Source: JAKEGK01 sp036507695
GTDB taxonomy: Bacteria; Pseudomonadota; Gammaproteobacteria; SZUA-152
Direction: 5' to 3'
DNA: 16,612 nucleotides
Assembly: GCA_036507695.1 (NCBI GenBank)
Contig: DATCIR010000355.1
Span: forward strand, 1-16,612
A program made the translations under genes and the position numbers. This document shows, one piece after another, positions 6,754-14,445 of this stretch (the first letter of the stretch is position 1; each line of letters starts with the position of its first letter). A model generated the notes under the pieces. The model saw nothing but the letters and a program-made list of their open reading frames with translations. It made no database searches and was not told the DNA's origin.

Positions 6754-7416
6754 TCACCGCTTTCTTGCCAGTGTTAATCCATCGCCAATCGGCACCATGC
6801 TGATATCGACGCGATCGTCCTGGAGTATAAACCGGTTGGTGGCGCGAATGGCAATGGTATCGTCATCGTTAATATTGTGATCGGCGACGCTGCCGCCCCA
6901 CAATACATTGTCGACCATAATCAAGCCGCCGGGCCTGAGCAGTTGCAGGCAGTATTCGTAATAGTTAAGTATGTTCTGCTTGTCCGCGTCGATAAACGCG
7001 GCGTCAAAACTTGCACTGTGTCCGTCACTCACCAGTTGCGCGAAGGTGTCCAGCGCCGGCGCCAGGCGCAAATCAATTTTATGGGCAACGCCGGCCTGTT
7101 CCCAAAACTGTTTGCCGATATTGGTCCACTCTTCATGGATGTCGCATGCGATGATCTTGCCATCCTCGGGTAATGCGCTGGCCATTACCAGTGCGCTATA
7201 GCCGGTGAATGTTCCCACTTCGATAATTCGCCTGGCATTGATGAGTTTCAGGAGCAGGAACATAAACTGCGCCTGGTCCGCGGAAATCTGCATATTGCCC
7301 CGTTCGATTTTATCGGTAGCATCACGCAGTTTTTTCTGCAAGGGGTTATCACGCAAGGATACCGTTAACAGGTAATTGTATAACGTGTCATCCAGGTTCA
7401 GGGTTTTTTTGCCCAT
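6754..7416 (-). CDS. SAM-dependent O-methyltransferase (class I, caffeoyl-CoA OMT-like)
   Basis: A 220-residue cytosolic methyltransferase of the metal-dependent COMT-like group. SAM motif I is EVGTFTGYSAL (66-76). The acidic residue after strand 2 is in ACDIHEEW. The metal and catalytic region is FIDADKQN (141-148) together with MVDNVLWGG (168-175), giving Asp143, Asp169 and Asn170 as likely divalent-metal ligands. The usual C-terminus DGLTLARKR is present, so the gene is complete. A strong ribosome site (GGAGG) precedes the ATG. In bacteria, members methylate catechol-like or hydroxylated small molecules, often with unknown natural substrate. No biosynthetic partners are beside it. A 116-bp gap with a hairpin separates it from yceI upstream. 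Confidence 0.92.
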   Translation of the reverse strand: MGKKTLNLDDTLYNYLLTVSLRDNPLQKKLRDATDKIERGNMQISADQAQFMFLLLKLINARRIIEVGTFTGYSALVMASALPEDGKIIACDIHEEWTNIGKQFWEQAGVAHKIDLRLAPALDTFAQLVSDGHSASFDAAFIDADKQNILNYYEYCLQLLRPGGLIMVDNVLWGGSVADHNINDDDTIAIRATNRFILQDDRVDISMVPIGDGLTLARKR

Positions 7417-7469
7417 GCTACAGAACCTCCAGTGTTTCCAAAACGTCCGAGCTATTTCAGGATACCGGG

Positions 7470-7498
7470 TCTTCCCACTCCCGGATGGAGTGAGAAGA
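7470..7498. repeat. Hairpin between yceI and the O-methyltransferase gene
   Basis: TCTTCCCACTCC (7470-7481) and GGAGTGAGAAGA (7487-7498) pair at 11 of 12 positions around a 5-base loop. No T-run follows on either strand, so it is not a standard terminator. It may attenuate or stabilise the leftward transcript. Confidence 0.5.
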
Positions 7499-7532
7499 AC
7501 CTCAGGCAGTTAGGATGAAGAAAAAGGTGAAA

Positions 7533-8090
7533 TTAATCTTTGTAAGCTTCGAGTTCGAATACCAGTTTCATGTCGTCACCGATAGCCGGTAAGCCATATT
7601 TAACGCCAAAGTCGGAACGCTTGATATTGGTTGTTGCATCAAATCCACACAGTTGCTTTTGGTTCATAGGATGTGCGCCGCACTTCATTTGGGTAACATC
7701 CAAGGTCACGGGTTTGGTAACGCCCAGCATGGTCAGATTGCCATCCACACTGCCTTTACCATCCTTAAAGCTGGCCTTGGTGGATTTGAAAGTAATCTTG
7801 GGGAATTCCGCCGTGTTCAGAAAATCCGGAGAACGCAGGTGCTCATCACGTTTTTGATGCGCCGTATCGATTGAGCCCGCATCAATGGTAATTTCAACTG
7901 AACCTGTGCCTTTGGCATCATCATAGGTCATCTTGCCTTCGGATTTGTTAAAACGGCCGAGCATGGTGGAAAAGCCCAGGTGACTGATTTTGAAATGCGG
8001 AAAAGTATGAGCGGGATCGATGGTATAGGAAGCGCCAAAAGCACTCAAAGGTAATGCCATCATAGCGGCGGTTATTACTAGTTTACGCAT
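7533..8090 (-). CDS. YceI-family periplasmic lipocalin-like protein
   Basis: A 185-residue secreted protein. The signal peptide covers about residues 1-20 (MRKLVITAAMMALPLSAFGA). The mature domain has the YceI hallmarks: YTIDPAHTFPHFKISHLGFS at its start, the GRF turn, DTAHQKRDEHLRSPDFL, EFPKITFKST, LTMLGVTKPV and FGVKYGLPAIGDD near the end. YceI proteins form a lipocalin-like beta barrel that holds a polyisoprenoid or other amphiphilic lipid in the periplasm; cellular roles are mostly undefined. Two cysteines (MKCGAH and QLCGF) lie close together and could form a disulfide. AAGGAG precedes the ATG, and a plausible promoter lies 31-60 bp upstream of the start. Confidence 0.94.
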   Translation of the reverse strand: MRKLVITAAMMALPLSAFGASYTIDPAHTFPHFKISHLGFSTMLGRFNKSEGKMTYDDAKGTGSVEITIDAGSIDTAHQKRDEHLRSPDFLNTAEFPKITFKSTKASFKDGKGSVDGNLTMLGVTKPVTLDVTQMKCGAHPMNQKQLCGFDATTNIKRSDFGVKYGLPAIGDDMKLVFELEAYKD

Positions 8091-8120
8091 GTGTCGTTCT
8101 CCTTGTTAATGTACGAGTGT

Positions 8121-8149
8121 TAATTATTAAGTGAGTTATTAAAATACAA
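8121..8149 (-). promoter_or_regulatory. Putative sigma70 promoter for yceI
   Basis: On the minus strand TTGTAT and TAATTA are 17 bases apart in the AT-rich 73-bp gap upstream of yceI. The position suits independent transcription from the membrane-protein gene behind it. By-eye call. Confidence 0.4.
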
Positions 8150-8163
8150 CCGAGAGCAAAAAT

Positions 8164-8994
8164 TTAATATATGGATTCTCCGCTGCTGCCCGTGGTCCAT
8201 GTGATAACGATCGAGATTAGCGTCAACGGCAGGGTAAACGCCGCCAACAATAAGAGCTGTTTGAATTTGGATAGTTCACCGCGTACCGGAATATACGCAG
8301 TCAGTGGAATCAATGCCAGCGGCAGCAAGCTGTACCAGGGTAGTTTCGCATAAAGCACAGCACTTGTGGCCAGCAGACCGCTCAGTAAACCAATGGGCAA
8401 GGTGAAGCTACTGCCGCAGCGTGTTGGCTGTTTAAATAGCTGCAGCAGCAGATAAGCCCCGCCGACGGCGCCAATCGCGATCCCTAACTGGCCGAGCAAT
8501 GCCGATGAACCCAGCATGGCGCTGACGCCGGTACCAAGCCCCAGCGCGAGCGCGACCATCGCGCCCTGATCTGTTTTGTTGCGCAGCGACTCCGTCGCAG
8601 CGGCTATCCAGCCGGTATAGATCAACGATGCCACTAGCATAATCCAGTAATTTGCGCCTTCCTGCCGGGCCAGCACCGGCCAAATGACCCAGATCACCGC
8701 GATTGCTCCGGCGATGACTGTTGCAATGGTGATGTAACGCGGCTTTGGTTTTAGGAAATCCAATAAAAGCCCCACGGCTATCGCGGCGACACCCAGAATT
8801 AAAATCTTGCGGGTGCTGGTCAGCGGTGTGAACTGGAAGCCAGCCGCAAGATATACGGATGTATAATAGGCGATCGCAAATCCCAATCCGCTCCATACCC
8901 AACCCGCGCGGCGCAATGCCCAGGCGGCGATTAATGCAACCACAAAGGGAATAATCCCTGATTGGATGGCGGGATTGGTGAGAAGATTATTCAT
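8164..8994 (-). CDS. Polytopic inner-membrane protein of unknown function
   Basis: The 276-residue product is almost entirely hydrophobic, with about nine or ten membrane segments, for example near residues 12-28, 33-52, 65-82, 87-107, 117-134, 160-185, 197-215, 218-238 and 250-270. Short loops carry the charges (ARRAG-like and KPKPR, PVRGELSKFK). There is no ATP-binding, transporter-signature or enzyme motif that I recognise, and no signal peptide distinct from the first segment. AAAGGA precedes the ATG. The gene is divergent from a LysR regulator, which by common LysR organisation may control it. A small-molecule permease or exporter is possible but not shown. Confidence 0.8.
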   Translation of the reverse strand: MNNLLTNPAIQSGIIPFVVALIAAWALRRAGWVWSGLGFAIAYYTSVYLAAGFQFTPLTSTRKILILGVAAIAVGLLLDFLKPKPRYITIATVIAGAIAVIWVIWPVLARQEGANYWIMLVASLIYTGWIAAATESLRNKTDQGAMVALALGLGTGVSAMLGSSALLGQLGIAIGAVGGAYLLLQLFKQPTRCGSSFTLPIGLLSGLLATSAVLYAKLPWYSLLPLALIPLTAYIPVRGELSKFKQLLLLAAFTLPLTLISIVITWTTGSSGESIY

Positions 8995-9062
8995 TGAGTG
9001 GTCCTTTTTCAGTACTCCATAAGCTGCGTGTCATCATAGTCTTTTAATACCTGTTGATCATC

Positions 9063-9100
9063 ATGCATAATGGAAAAACATTGTTTCCAGATTATTGCAT
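9063..9100. promoter_or_regulatory. Imperfect dyad in the LysR/membrane-protein divergent region
   Basis: ATGCATAATGG at the left mirrors ATTATTGCAT at the right, with inner arms GGAAA (9072-9076) and TTTCC. The dyad lies between two divergent genes, where LysR-type regulators normally bind. The inner arms and AT-rich flanks fit that kind of site, but I cannot prove which protein binds. Confidence 0.4.
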
Positions 9101-9187
9101 ATAGCAAGTCTATTCAAACCCGCAAGATCGAACAGGTCTGCGCGAAAACATCGCATTAAACCGGACAAATACGCCAAACCAAGACCT

Positions 9188-10075
9188 ATGGAAACCGTTG
9201 ACGACATGTTGTTATTCAGCAAGCTGGTGGAGCTGAAGAGTTTTTCCGCAGTAGCCGAGATGCTGCAATCGTCCCGGTCATTAGTCAGCAAACGCATCAG
9301 CAAGCTCGAAGATCGCTTGGGTGTCCAATTGGTAAACCGTACCACCCGGCGCGTGGAACTCACCGAAGCGGGACGAACATACTACCAATACTGCGTACAA
9401 ATTGAAAACATTGTTCAGGAAGCGGCGGCGATGGTGAGTGAAATTCGCCAGCAGCCCAAGGGCACTCTAAACATTAATGCGCCCGTCACCTATGGGCAAA
9501 TTGTCCTGCCAAACATTATTGCAGGGTTTTTAAAAAAATATCCGGATATTAATATCAATCTTAGCCTGTCCGATAAATTCGTTGATGTCATCGAAGGGGG
9601 ATATGATATCGTGATCCGCATCGGGCAGCTAAAAGACTCCAGTTTGAAGGCGCGCAAAGTGGCGGCGACGCGCTTGGTTGTATTCGCGCACAAGAACTAC
9701 CTGGAAAAACATGGCATACCGAAAACACCGCAGGATTTGCAACAACATAATTGTTTGAGCTACCGGTATATGGAAGGCGGACCCAATGAATGGCAGTTTC
9801 ATGGGCCGCTGGGAAAAGAAGTGGTTTATATTAAAGGCAACTTCAGCGCGGAAAACGGCGTGCCGTTGTACAAGGCGGCCCAGGCCGGGCTCGGTATCGC
9901 GATACAACCGCAATTTGTGCTGGATAGCTTTGACAGCAAGGGGATAGTGACTCTGCTAAGTGACTATTCAGCGGCTGAACTGGGTATCTATGCCTTATAC
10001 CCGGCAACACGCAAGCCGCCGTTAAACACGCGCGTGTTTATTGATTTTCTGGCGCAACAACTTTCCACAGCATAA
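9188..10075 (+). CDS. LysR-family transcriptional regulator
   Basis: From the ATG at 9188 the protein has 295 residues, the usual LysR length. The N-terminal winged helix-turn-helix is clear (about residues 5-62): LLFSKLVELKSFSAVAEML, then SSRSLVSKRISKLEDRLGV and LVNRTTRRVELTEAGRTYY. The effector-binding domain (about 90-295) begins with GTLNINAPVTYGQIVLPNII and includes IRIGQLKDSSLKARKVA and GLGIAIQPQFVLDS. The wording is of the CrgA-like subgroup. An in-frame TTG at 9095 would add 31 basic residues that fit no LysR N-terminus, so I rejected it. The gene diverges from a membrane-protein gene, its probable target. The ligand is unknown. Confidence 0.93.
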   Translation: METVDDMLLFSKLVELKSFSAVAEMLQSSRSLVSKRISKLEDRLGVQLVNRTTRRVELTEAGRTYYQYCVQIENIVQEAAAMVSEIRQQPKGTLNINAPVTYGQIVLPNIIAGFLKKYPDININLSLSDKFVDVIEGGYDIVIRIGQLKDSSLKARKVAATRLVVFAHKNYLEKHGIPKTPQDLQQHNCLSYRYMEGGPNEWQFHGPLGKEVVYIKGNFSAENGVPLYKAAQAGLGIAIQPQFVLDSFDSKGIVTLLSDYSAAELGIYALYPATRKPPLNTRVFIDFLAQQLSTA

Positions 10076-10176
10076 TCATTATAATTATTGAAAACATCAA
10101 ACCGCCACCTTTCGGCGATCAGCCGGGGTGAGGTAAAGAACGGGAATCTTTATTTAGCCAGGGGCTGGATGCCGGC

Positions 10177-10536
10177 TTATGCCGCATTTCGGCGTGACCC
10201 GGTAGTCTGTTTCTTTATGTCATCGGGTGTTTTTGTAGCGGGCGGGTTTTCTTCTCCGGTTATCGAACGAATTATCCGTACCAGTTGCTCGTCGGAAAAC
10301 ACCGAGGATTTGCGGGTGTTAATGCCAAGCCACGCATATAGAGGATCATAGGCAATCAGCCCCGTCATAATTGGATAAACCGCGAGGAGCGGGACCAGCG
10401 CCAGCCAATCCAGCATACCGGTATTCTGATTGGCTAACACCGCGATTATGGCAACCGCACCAACGGCTATTCTAAAACTGCGGTCCAGAAATCCGATGTT
10501 GGGAATTTCATCAAAAACAGTGCCAGTATTTTGCAT
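10177..10536 (-). CDS. DUF2892-type small inner-membrane protein
   Basis: A 119-residue protein with the pattern of the DUF2892 (YgaP membrane-domain) family: NIGFLDRSFRIAVGAVAII, a short loop, DWLALVPLLAVYPIMTGLIA and the family end YDPLYAWLGINT. The two membrane helices (about 22-37 and 43-62) form a hairpin. A soluble tail of about 45 residues rich in charged and Thr/Pro residues follows, longer than the bare family domain. In YgaP this domain is joined to a rhodanese, but no rhodanese is present here. The function of stand-alone members is not established. GGAGG precedes the ATG. The gene converges with lysR. Confidence 0.85.
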   Translation of the reverse strand: MQNTGTVFDEIPNIGFLDRSFRIAVGAVAIIAVLANQNTGMLDWLALVPLLAVYPIMTGLIAYDPLYAWLGINTRKSSVFSDEQLVRIIRSITGEENPPATKTPDDIKKQTTGSRRNAA

Positions 10537-10564
10537 AAATTAACCTCCAATTGGTAAAGTTAAG

Positions 10565-10594
10565 TTAATACAAAAACAAGTTACGCAGGTTCAA
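10565..10594 (-). promoter_or_regulatory. Putative promoter of the DUF2892 gene
   Basis: On the minus strand TTGAAC is followed after 18 bases by TATTAA, about 29 bp before the ATG. I saw nothing else in the 10537-10823 gap beyond scattered AT-rich sequence; no tRNA, terminator or further gene is evident there. Confidence 0.3.
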
Positions 10595-10823
10595 TGGCTT
10601 GTATGGCCATGGTATTGCACAGCCAATAATTAAGGCTTGTCAAAGATATTTCAAGATAATATGTGATGAACAGGACCGTTGAAAGTTCAGAACGATGCTC
10701 AGAAAAAATGCGTGATTAGTCGCTGCGCGTGCATCGGGCAATTCCGCCACTAACCACAAAAGTGCCAATAAGTTAGTAGACGTAACTAGCCCCGGCTTGC
10801 GTCAGGCATCGCCGTAGTGTGAT

Positions 10824-11915
10824 TCACGGTAAGGATTTAAGTTTTTCGTAGAGTTCGCGTTGCGATTCAGTAAGCTGTTCCGGTACATGAACCTGGATGC
10901 GCAATTTGATATCACCGCGTCCGCCGTTTTTAAAGCGCGGTAAGCCTTCGCCGCGTAAGCGCAATAGTTCGTCAGGTTGGGTGCCGGGGGGAATCCTGAC
11001 ATTCAAACTTTTCGTTAGGGTGGGTACTTTTATTTCAGTGCCTAATATCGCATCGATTACTTCCACGGTGACGCTGTGCCATAAATCAGCGCCCTGGCGT
11101 TGAAAAATTGGATCCGCCTGACTATATACCGATACATACAAATCACCCTGCGGCACACCGGGCTGATCGGCGGGCATGCCATGTCCGGTGATGCGTAACA
11201 CCGTGCCTTCATCGATACCGGCAGGGATGTTAATTTTAATTTTTTCCTCCTTTTCAATTTGCCCATAACCGCCGCAGTGTTTACACGGCTCATCGATCGC
11301 GGTGCCTTTGCCGTGACACGCGGGACAGATGGTGATTTGCTGAATCTGCACATCCTGCGCAGCGCGTTTTTCTTTATGGGTCTTTACCTGGCGGCCGGTA
11401 CCGTTGCAGGAGGGGCAAGGTGGCGGCGCCTTGCCGGATTTGGTGCCATAACCGTGACATTTGCTGCAGGTAACGGGGTGACTGATGCGCACGGTCTGTT
11501 TACCGCCTTCATTGATCAAGGTCAACGGCACATGAATACTGACCCGTAAATCCTGGCCATGCAGGGGGCGGGTCGGACGGCGGCCAAAAATACTGTCAAA
11601 GATATTGCCGCCGCCAAAGCCAAAATCCATGCCACCAAAAATGTCGCCCATGTCCAGCCCGCCAAACAAATCTTCCGGTGTGTAATGGGCAACACCTTCA
11701 AAGCCGCTTGCATCATAGCGCGCGCGTTTTTTGGGATCTTTCAGAATGGCATACGCCTTGGCGATTTGCTTGAACCTGGCTTCGGCATCGGGGGACTTGT
11801 TGCGGTCAGGATGCCATTTCATAGCCAGCTTATGGTAGGCTTTTTTGATAACCTCTTCGTCCGCGTCGTGCGGTACCCCGAGCACTTCATAATAATCTTG
11901 TTCGTCTGTGTTCAT
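10824..11915 (-). CDS. Type I DnaJ-family co-chaperone (J domain plus zinc-binding region)
   Basis: Type I DnaJ proteins stimulate the ATPase of an Hsp70 (DnaK) and hold unfolded clients. The 363 residues show the whole layout: J domain (about 7-70) with HPD at 35-37, a short Gly/Phe-rich linker (about 83-111), and four CxxCxGxG motifs, CSKCHGYG (150), CPSCNGTG (167), CPACHGKG (197) and CKHCGGYG (211), followed by two C-terminal beta domains and a LTESQRELYEKLKSL end. No dnaK or grpE is in the window, and the linker (TPEDLFGGLDMGDIFGGMDF) differs from enteric DnaJ, so this is probably a second, specialised DnaJ. It is the last gene of an apparent operon with pcm and the SpeE-like gene (44-bp spacing). 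No clear ribosome site is visible. Confidence 0.9.
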   Translation of the reverse strand: MNTDEQDYYEVLGVPHDADEEVIKKAYHKLAMKWHPDRNKSPDAEARFKQIAKAYAILKDPKKRARYDASGFEGVAHYTPEDLFGGLDMGDIFGGMDFGFGGGNIFDSIFGRRPTRPLHGQDLRVSIHVPLTLINEGGKQTVRISHPVTCSKCHGYGTKSGKAPPPCPSCNGTGRQVKTHKEKRAAQDVQIQQITICPACHGKGTAIDEPCKHCGGYGQIEKEEKIKINIPAGIDEGTVLRITGHGMPADQPGVPQGDLYVSVYSQADPIFQRQGADLWHSVTVEVIDAILGTEIKVPTLTKSLNVRIPPGTQPDELLRLRGEGLPRFKNGGRGDIKLRIQVHVPEQLTESQRELYEKLKSLP

Positions 11916-11959
11916 ATGCGGGTGTTTATATCATTCTATCGTTGATTAGATCGATGATG

Positions 11960-14407
11960 TTAATGGCTTATCGCCTTGGGTAACGGCAACCGCGCAAACA
12001 GCCACATTGCCGCCAAATATAATAATAGCGCCGATATTATCACGAGCGTGAATCCAAAATGCATGGCCAGAATCATGGCCAGTATGGCGCTGATGACAGA
12101 GGCGCAGCCATTGACACCCCACACCCAGGGAACCAGGGCCGGACGATTTTCGCTAACGGCGCCAAGCGCCAAGGGAAAGGGCATGCCCATGAAAAATGCC
12201 AAAGGCGCAATCAGCAGCAGGGTGAGTATAATTTTTATGGTAATAGGGCTTGCCAGGAACAGCGTAAACAAAGCGCCAAGACTTATGCTGTAAAGCAGTC
12301 CTAACACGGCAATACAGCTTACCGCCAGCCGCACGCTGGCCAAATAGCCGATGCGGCTTTGCAGGCGTTTTGAATAATAGCTTCCCATGCCGGCGAACAA
12401 TAAAAACGCCGCCAATGTGACCGCGATGGCATATAAGGGATGGTGCAGGAACAAAATAAATTTTTGCATGAAGGCGATTTCGATAAACAGGAACGCCAGG
12501 CCGAGGGAAAAGAAATACAGCAAACTGACGGCGGTGATTTTATCCCTGGCAATGCGGTTGTTCCTGTTGGCGGCTAAGGGCAGCAGGATTAATATCGTGC
12601 TCGCGATCACTGCCTGAATCAAGGTGGCAATCAGTACGATGTAGCCCCATTCCACCAACGGTATGCCCCCCTGGTCTTTTAAGTCAATGAGTTCGCCCAA
12701 TAGCTCCCATTTGAAAAAATTAAAGAAGTAAGGGCGGTCATCAGTGGCCGGTGTAATGTTGAATTTGTACTGTTGGAGGAACGCCGCGCCGGCAGGCCCG
12801 GCCAGGGCAGTGGTTGCTGTGAAGAACACCGGTTCCCGCAAAATGTTAAACCGGTTAGCGTGTGCGGCGTCAATGCCCGGATAATACGCGGTGTCAAAGC
12901 CGAGTTGGTTGCAGAAGATTTTGATCTTTTCGATATCCAGATTGGTGAGTTCCGATTTTTTAACCAGCAGGGTGGCGGTTTGCCAGCTGCGAATTAACAT
13001 TAAATGTTTTTCCGGATTCTCGACCTTAAGTTGCTTTAAGGCTTGCAGCGCGGTGGCAAACATCTTCAGGTTATCGCGGGGGGGTAGTTTTACCCAACGC
13101 GTGATGCTGAGAACGCCGTCCGGTGACAGGTGTTTTATATATTCCTCGAACGCTTCAACGGTATAAAGATAACTTTCGCTCAACGCGTATAACCCGGCCG
13201 CTGACGCGCCAAAGGCATCCAGCAGTGCGATTTGAATAACATCATACTGCCGTTGACTGCGGGCAATATAGCCCCGTGCCTCCGCGATATGCACCCGGAC
13301 CTGCGGTTTTAAATAAATGTTGCCGGAATATTCCGCGAATTCGCCGGTCAGCAAACCGGCGATCTGCGGATTTAATTCGACCGCGTGGATTTCCGGAACC
13401 TCGTGATAAAGCGCTTGTAGCACGTCGTTACCGGTGCCGGCGCCAAGAATGGCCACGGTGTCAGCATCGGCTAGGTGATATGGCGCAGCCGAGGTTTGCT
13501 GGTCAAAATAATCCAGTTGCTCCCGGCGCGTGGTGGCTTTGTTAATCACCGTCATGTTGTCACCATCACTGAATACCGCCAGCTGGGGCGGAGGTTCGGT
13601 GGTGGCATGCAGGCTTAATCCCGGCGCGTGGCGCAAGGGTACGGTGTTGCTTTCCACTACGTGAACCAGCGCCAGCGGATTCGACAGCGTTTTGCTGATA
13701 CGGGTGCCGTCAATGCGCAGCAGTTGCTGTAAACCTTTGTAGGGTGACAGGGATAATTCGAGCCATTGGCTGGGAATCAGCAATGGCAACAACGCCGCGC
13801 TTCCCAGTGCAATAAGGGATTTTCGCCAGGGCAGTCCCAGTTCCAGCCAGGCGATTACCGTGCTGGCAAGGGCGAGAGCCGCAAGCACCTGTAACACCTG
13901 GTTCGGCATGAAATAAAACAGCAAGGCAATGGCCAGGGCGCTGCCGATACCGGCGCCTATCATGTCGGCAGCGTAGATGCGGGATATTTTTCCGCCCATC
14001 ACCATCATGCTGAGGCCGATGGCGTTGGCGGCAAAAAAGAACGGCAACATCAGCAGCAAATACATGCCCGCTAAGCCAATCAGTTGGCGCCAGTCCCAGA
14101 GAATTTCCTCGGCGTTAAATGCGATCCGCTGTGCGCTTAGAAAGCAGGCCAGTAACGCCACGCCAAACAGGCCAATGTTAATGATAAACGCTGCCGCATA
14201 CTGTTTCCGCAGGTGCGAGGAGAACAAGCTGAGGAATGTGCCGCTGACACCATAACCCAGCAATGCCAGGCTGATGATCATGTAAGCGAAATGATGCCAT
14301 TGAATAATGGCGAACAGCCGGGCGAGCAGGATTTCGTAAGCCAGGGCGGTGGCGGAAATCATAGCGATGCTGAAACGGGGAATGTTGTCGCCGTTGTTGA
14401 TTATCAT
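11960..14407 (-). CDS. Large membrane protein with embedded spermidine-synthase-like domain
   Basis: At 815 residues it has a multi-span N-terminal membrane region (about 13-215, six or more segments), a soluble Rossmann domain (about 250-560) and a second membrane block (about 605-805, about six segments). The Rossmann part resembles polyamine aminopropyltransferases: GAGTGND at 322-328, the ribose-binding Glu344 in VELNPQ and AEARGY near 376. However, the catalytic segment reads LLDAFGASAAGLYALSESYLYT rather than the D(S/T)(S/T)DP-type loop, so real spermidine synthase activity is doubtful. Many bacteria have such fused membrane proteins of unknown substrate. It lies 38 bp after pcm and before dnaJ-like, suggesting co-transcription. 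The ATG at 14407 is weakly preceded by GGGT; Met16 is the alternative. Confidence 0.85.
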   Translation of the reverse strand: MIINNGDNIPRFSIAMISATALAYEILLARLFAIIQWHHFAYMIISLALLGYGVSGTFLSLFSSHLRKQYAAAFIINIGLFGVALLACFLSAQRIAFNAEEILWDWRQLIGLAGMYLLLMLPFFFAANAIGLSMMVMGGKISRIYAADMIGAGIGSALAIALLFYFMPNQVLQVLAALALASTVIAWLELGLPWRKSLIALGSAALLPLLIPSQWLELSLSPYKGLQQLLRIDGTRISKTLSNPLALVHVVESNTVPLRHAPGLSLHATTEPPPQLAVFSDGDNMTVINKATTRREQLDYFDQQTSAAPYHLADADTVAILGAGTGNDVLQALYHEVPEIHAVELNPQIAGLLTGEFAEYSGNIYLKPQVRVHIAEARGYIARSQRQYDVIQIALLDAFGASAAGLYALSESYLYTVEAFEEYIKHLSPDGVLSITRWVKLPPRDNLKMFATALQALKQLKVENPEKHLMLIRSWQTATLLVKKSELTNLDIEKIKIFCNQLGFDTAYYPGIDAAHANRFNILREPVFFTATTALAGPAGAAFLQQYKFNITPATDDRPYFFNFFKWELLGELIDLKDQGGIPLVEWGYIVLIATLIQAVIASTILILLPLAANRNNRIARDKITAVSLLYFFSLGLAFLFIEIAFMQKFILFLHHPLYAIAVTLAAFLLFAGMGSYYSKRLQSRIGYLASVRLAVSCIAVLGLLYSISLGALFTLFLASPITIKIILTLLLIAPLAFFMGMPFPLALGAVSENRPALVPWVWGVNGCASVISAILAMILAMHFGFTLVIISALLLYLAAMWLFARLPLPKAISH

Positions 14408-14445
14408 TAGTTTTACCCGTAAGCGGCGCTGTTATATAAGCAATG

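Noticed and set aside
7470..7498. Terminator between yceI and the O-methyltransferase
   Set aside because: The stem is good, but neither strand has a following T-run, so I list it only as a hairpin.
9095..9187. TTG start extending the LysR protein by 31 residues
   Set aside because: The extra residues are basic and unlike any LysR N-terminus, the TTG lies inside the candidate dyad, and the ATG at 9188 gives the normal length.
10088..10351. 87-residue forward frame over the DUF2892 gene
   Set aside because: It is antisense to a recognisable family protein with its own good ribosome site, and its sequence has no family pattern.
13276..13545. Forward frame inside the SpeE-like gene
   Set aside because: It is Arg/Pro-rich, lies antisense to the SAM-binding domain, and has no ribosome site or recognisable motif.
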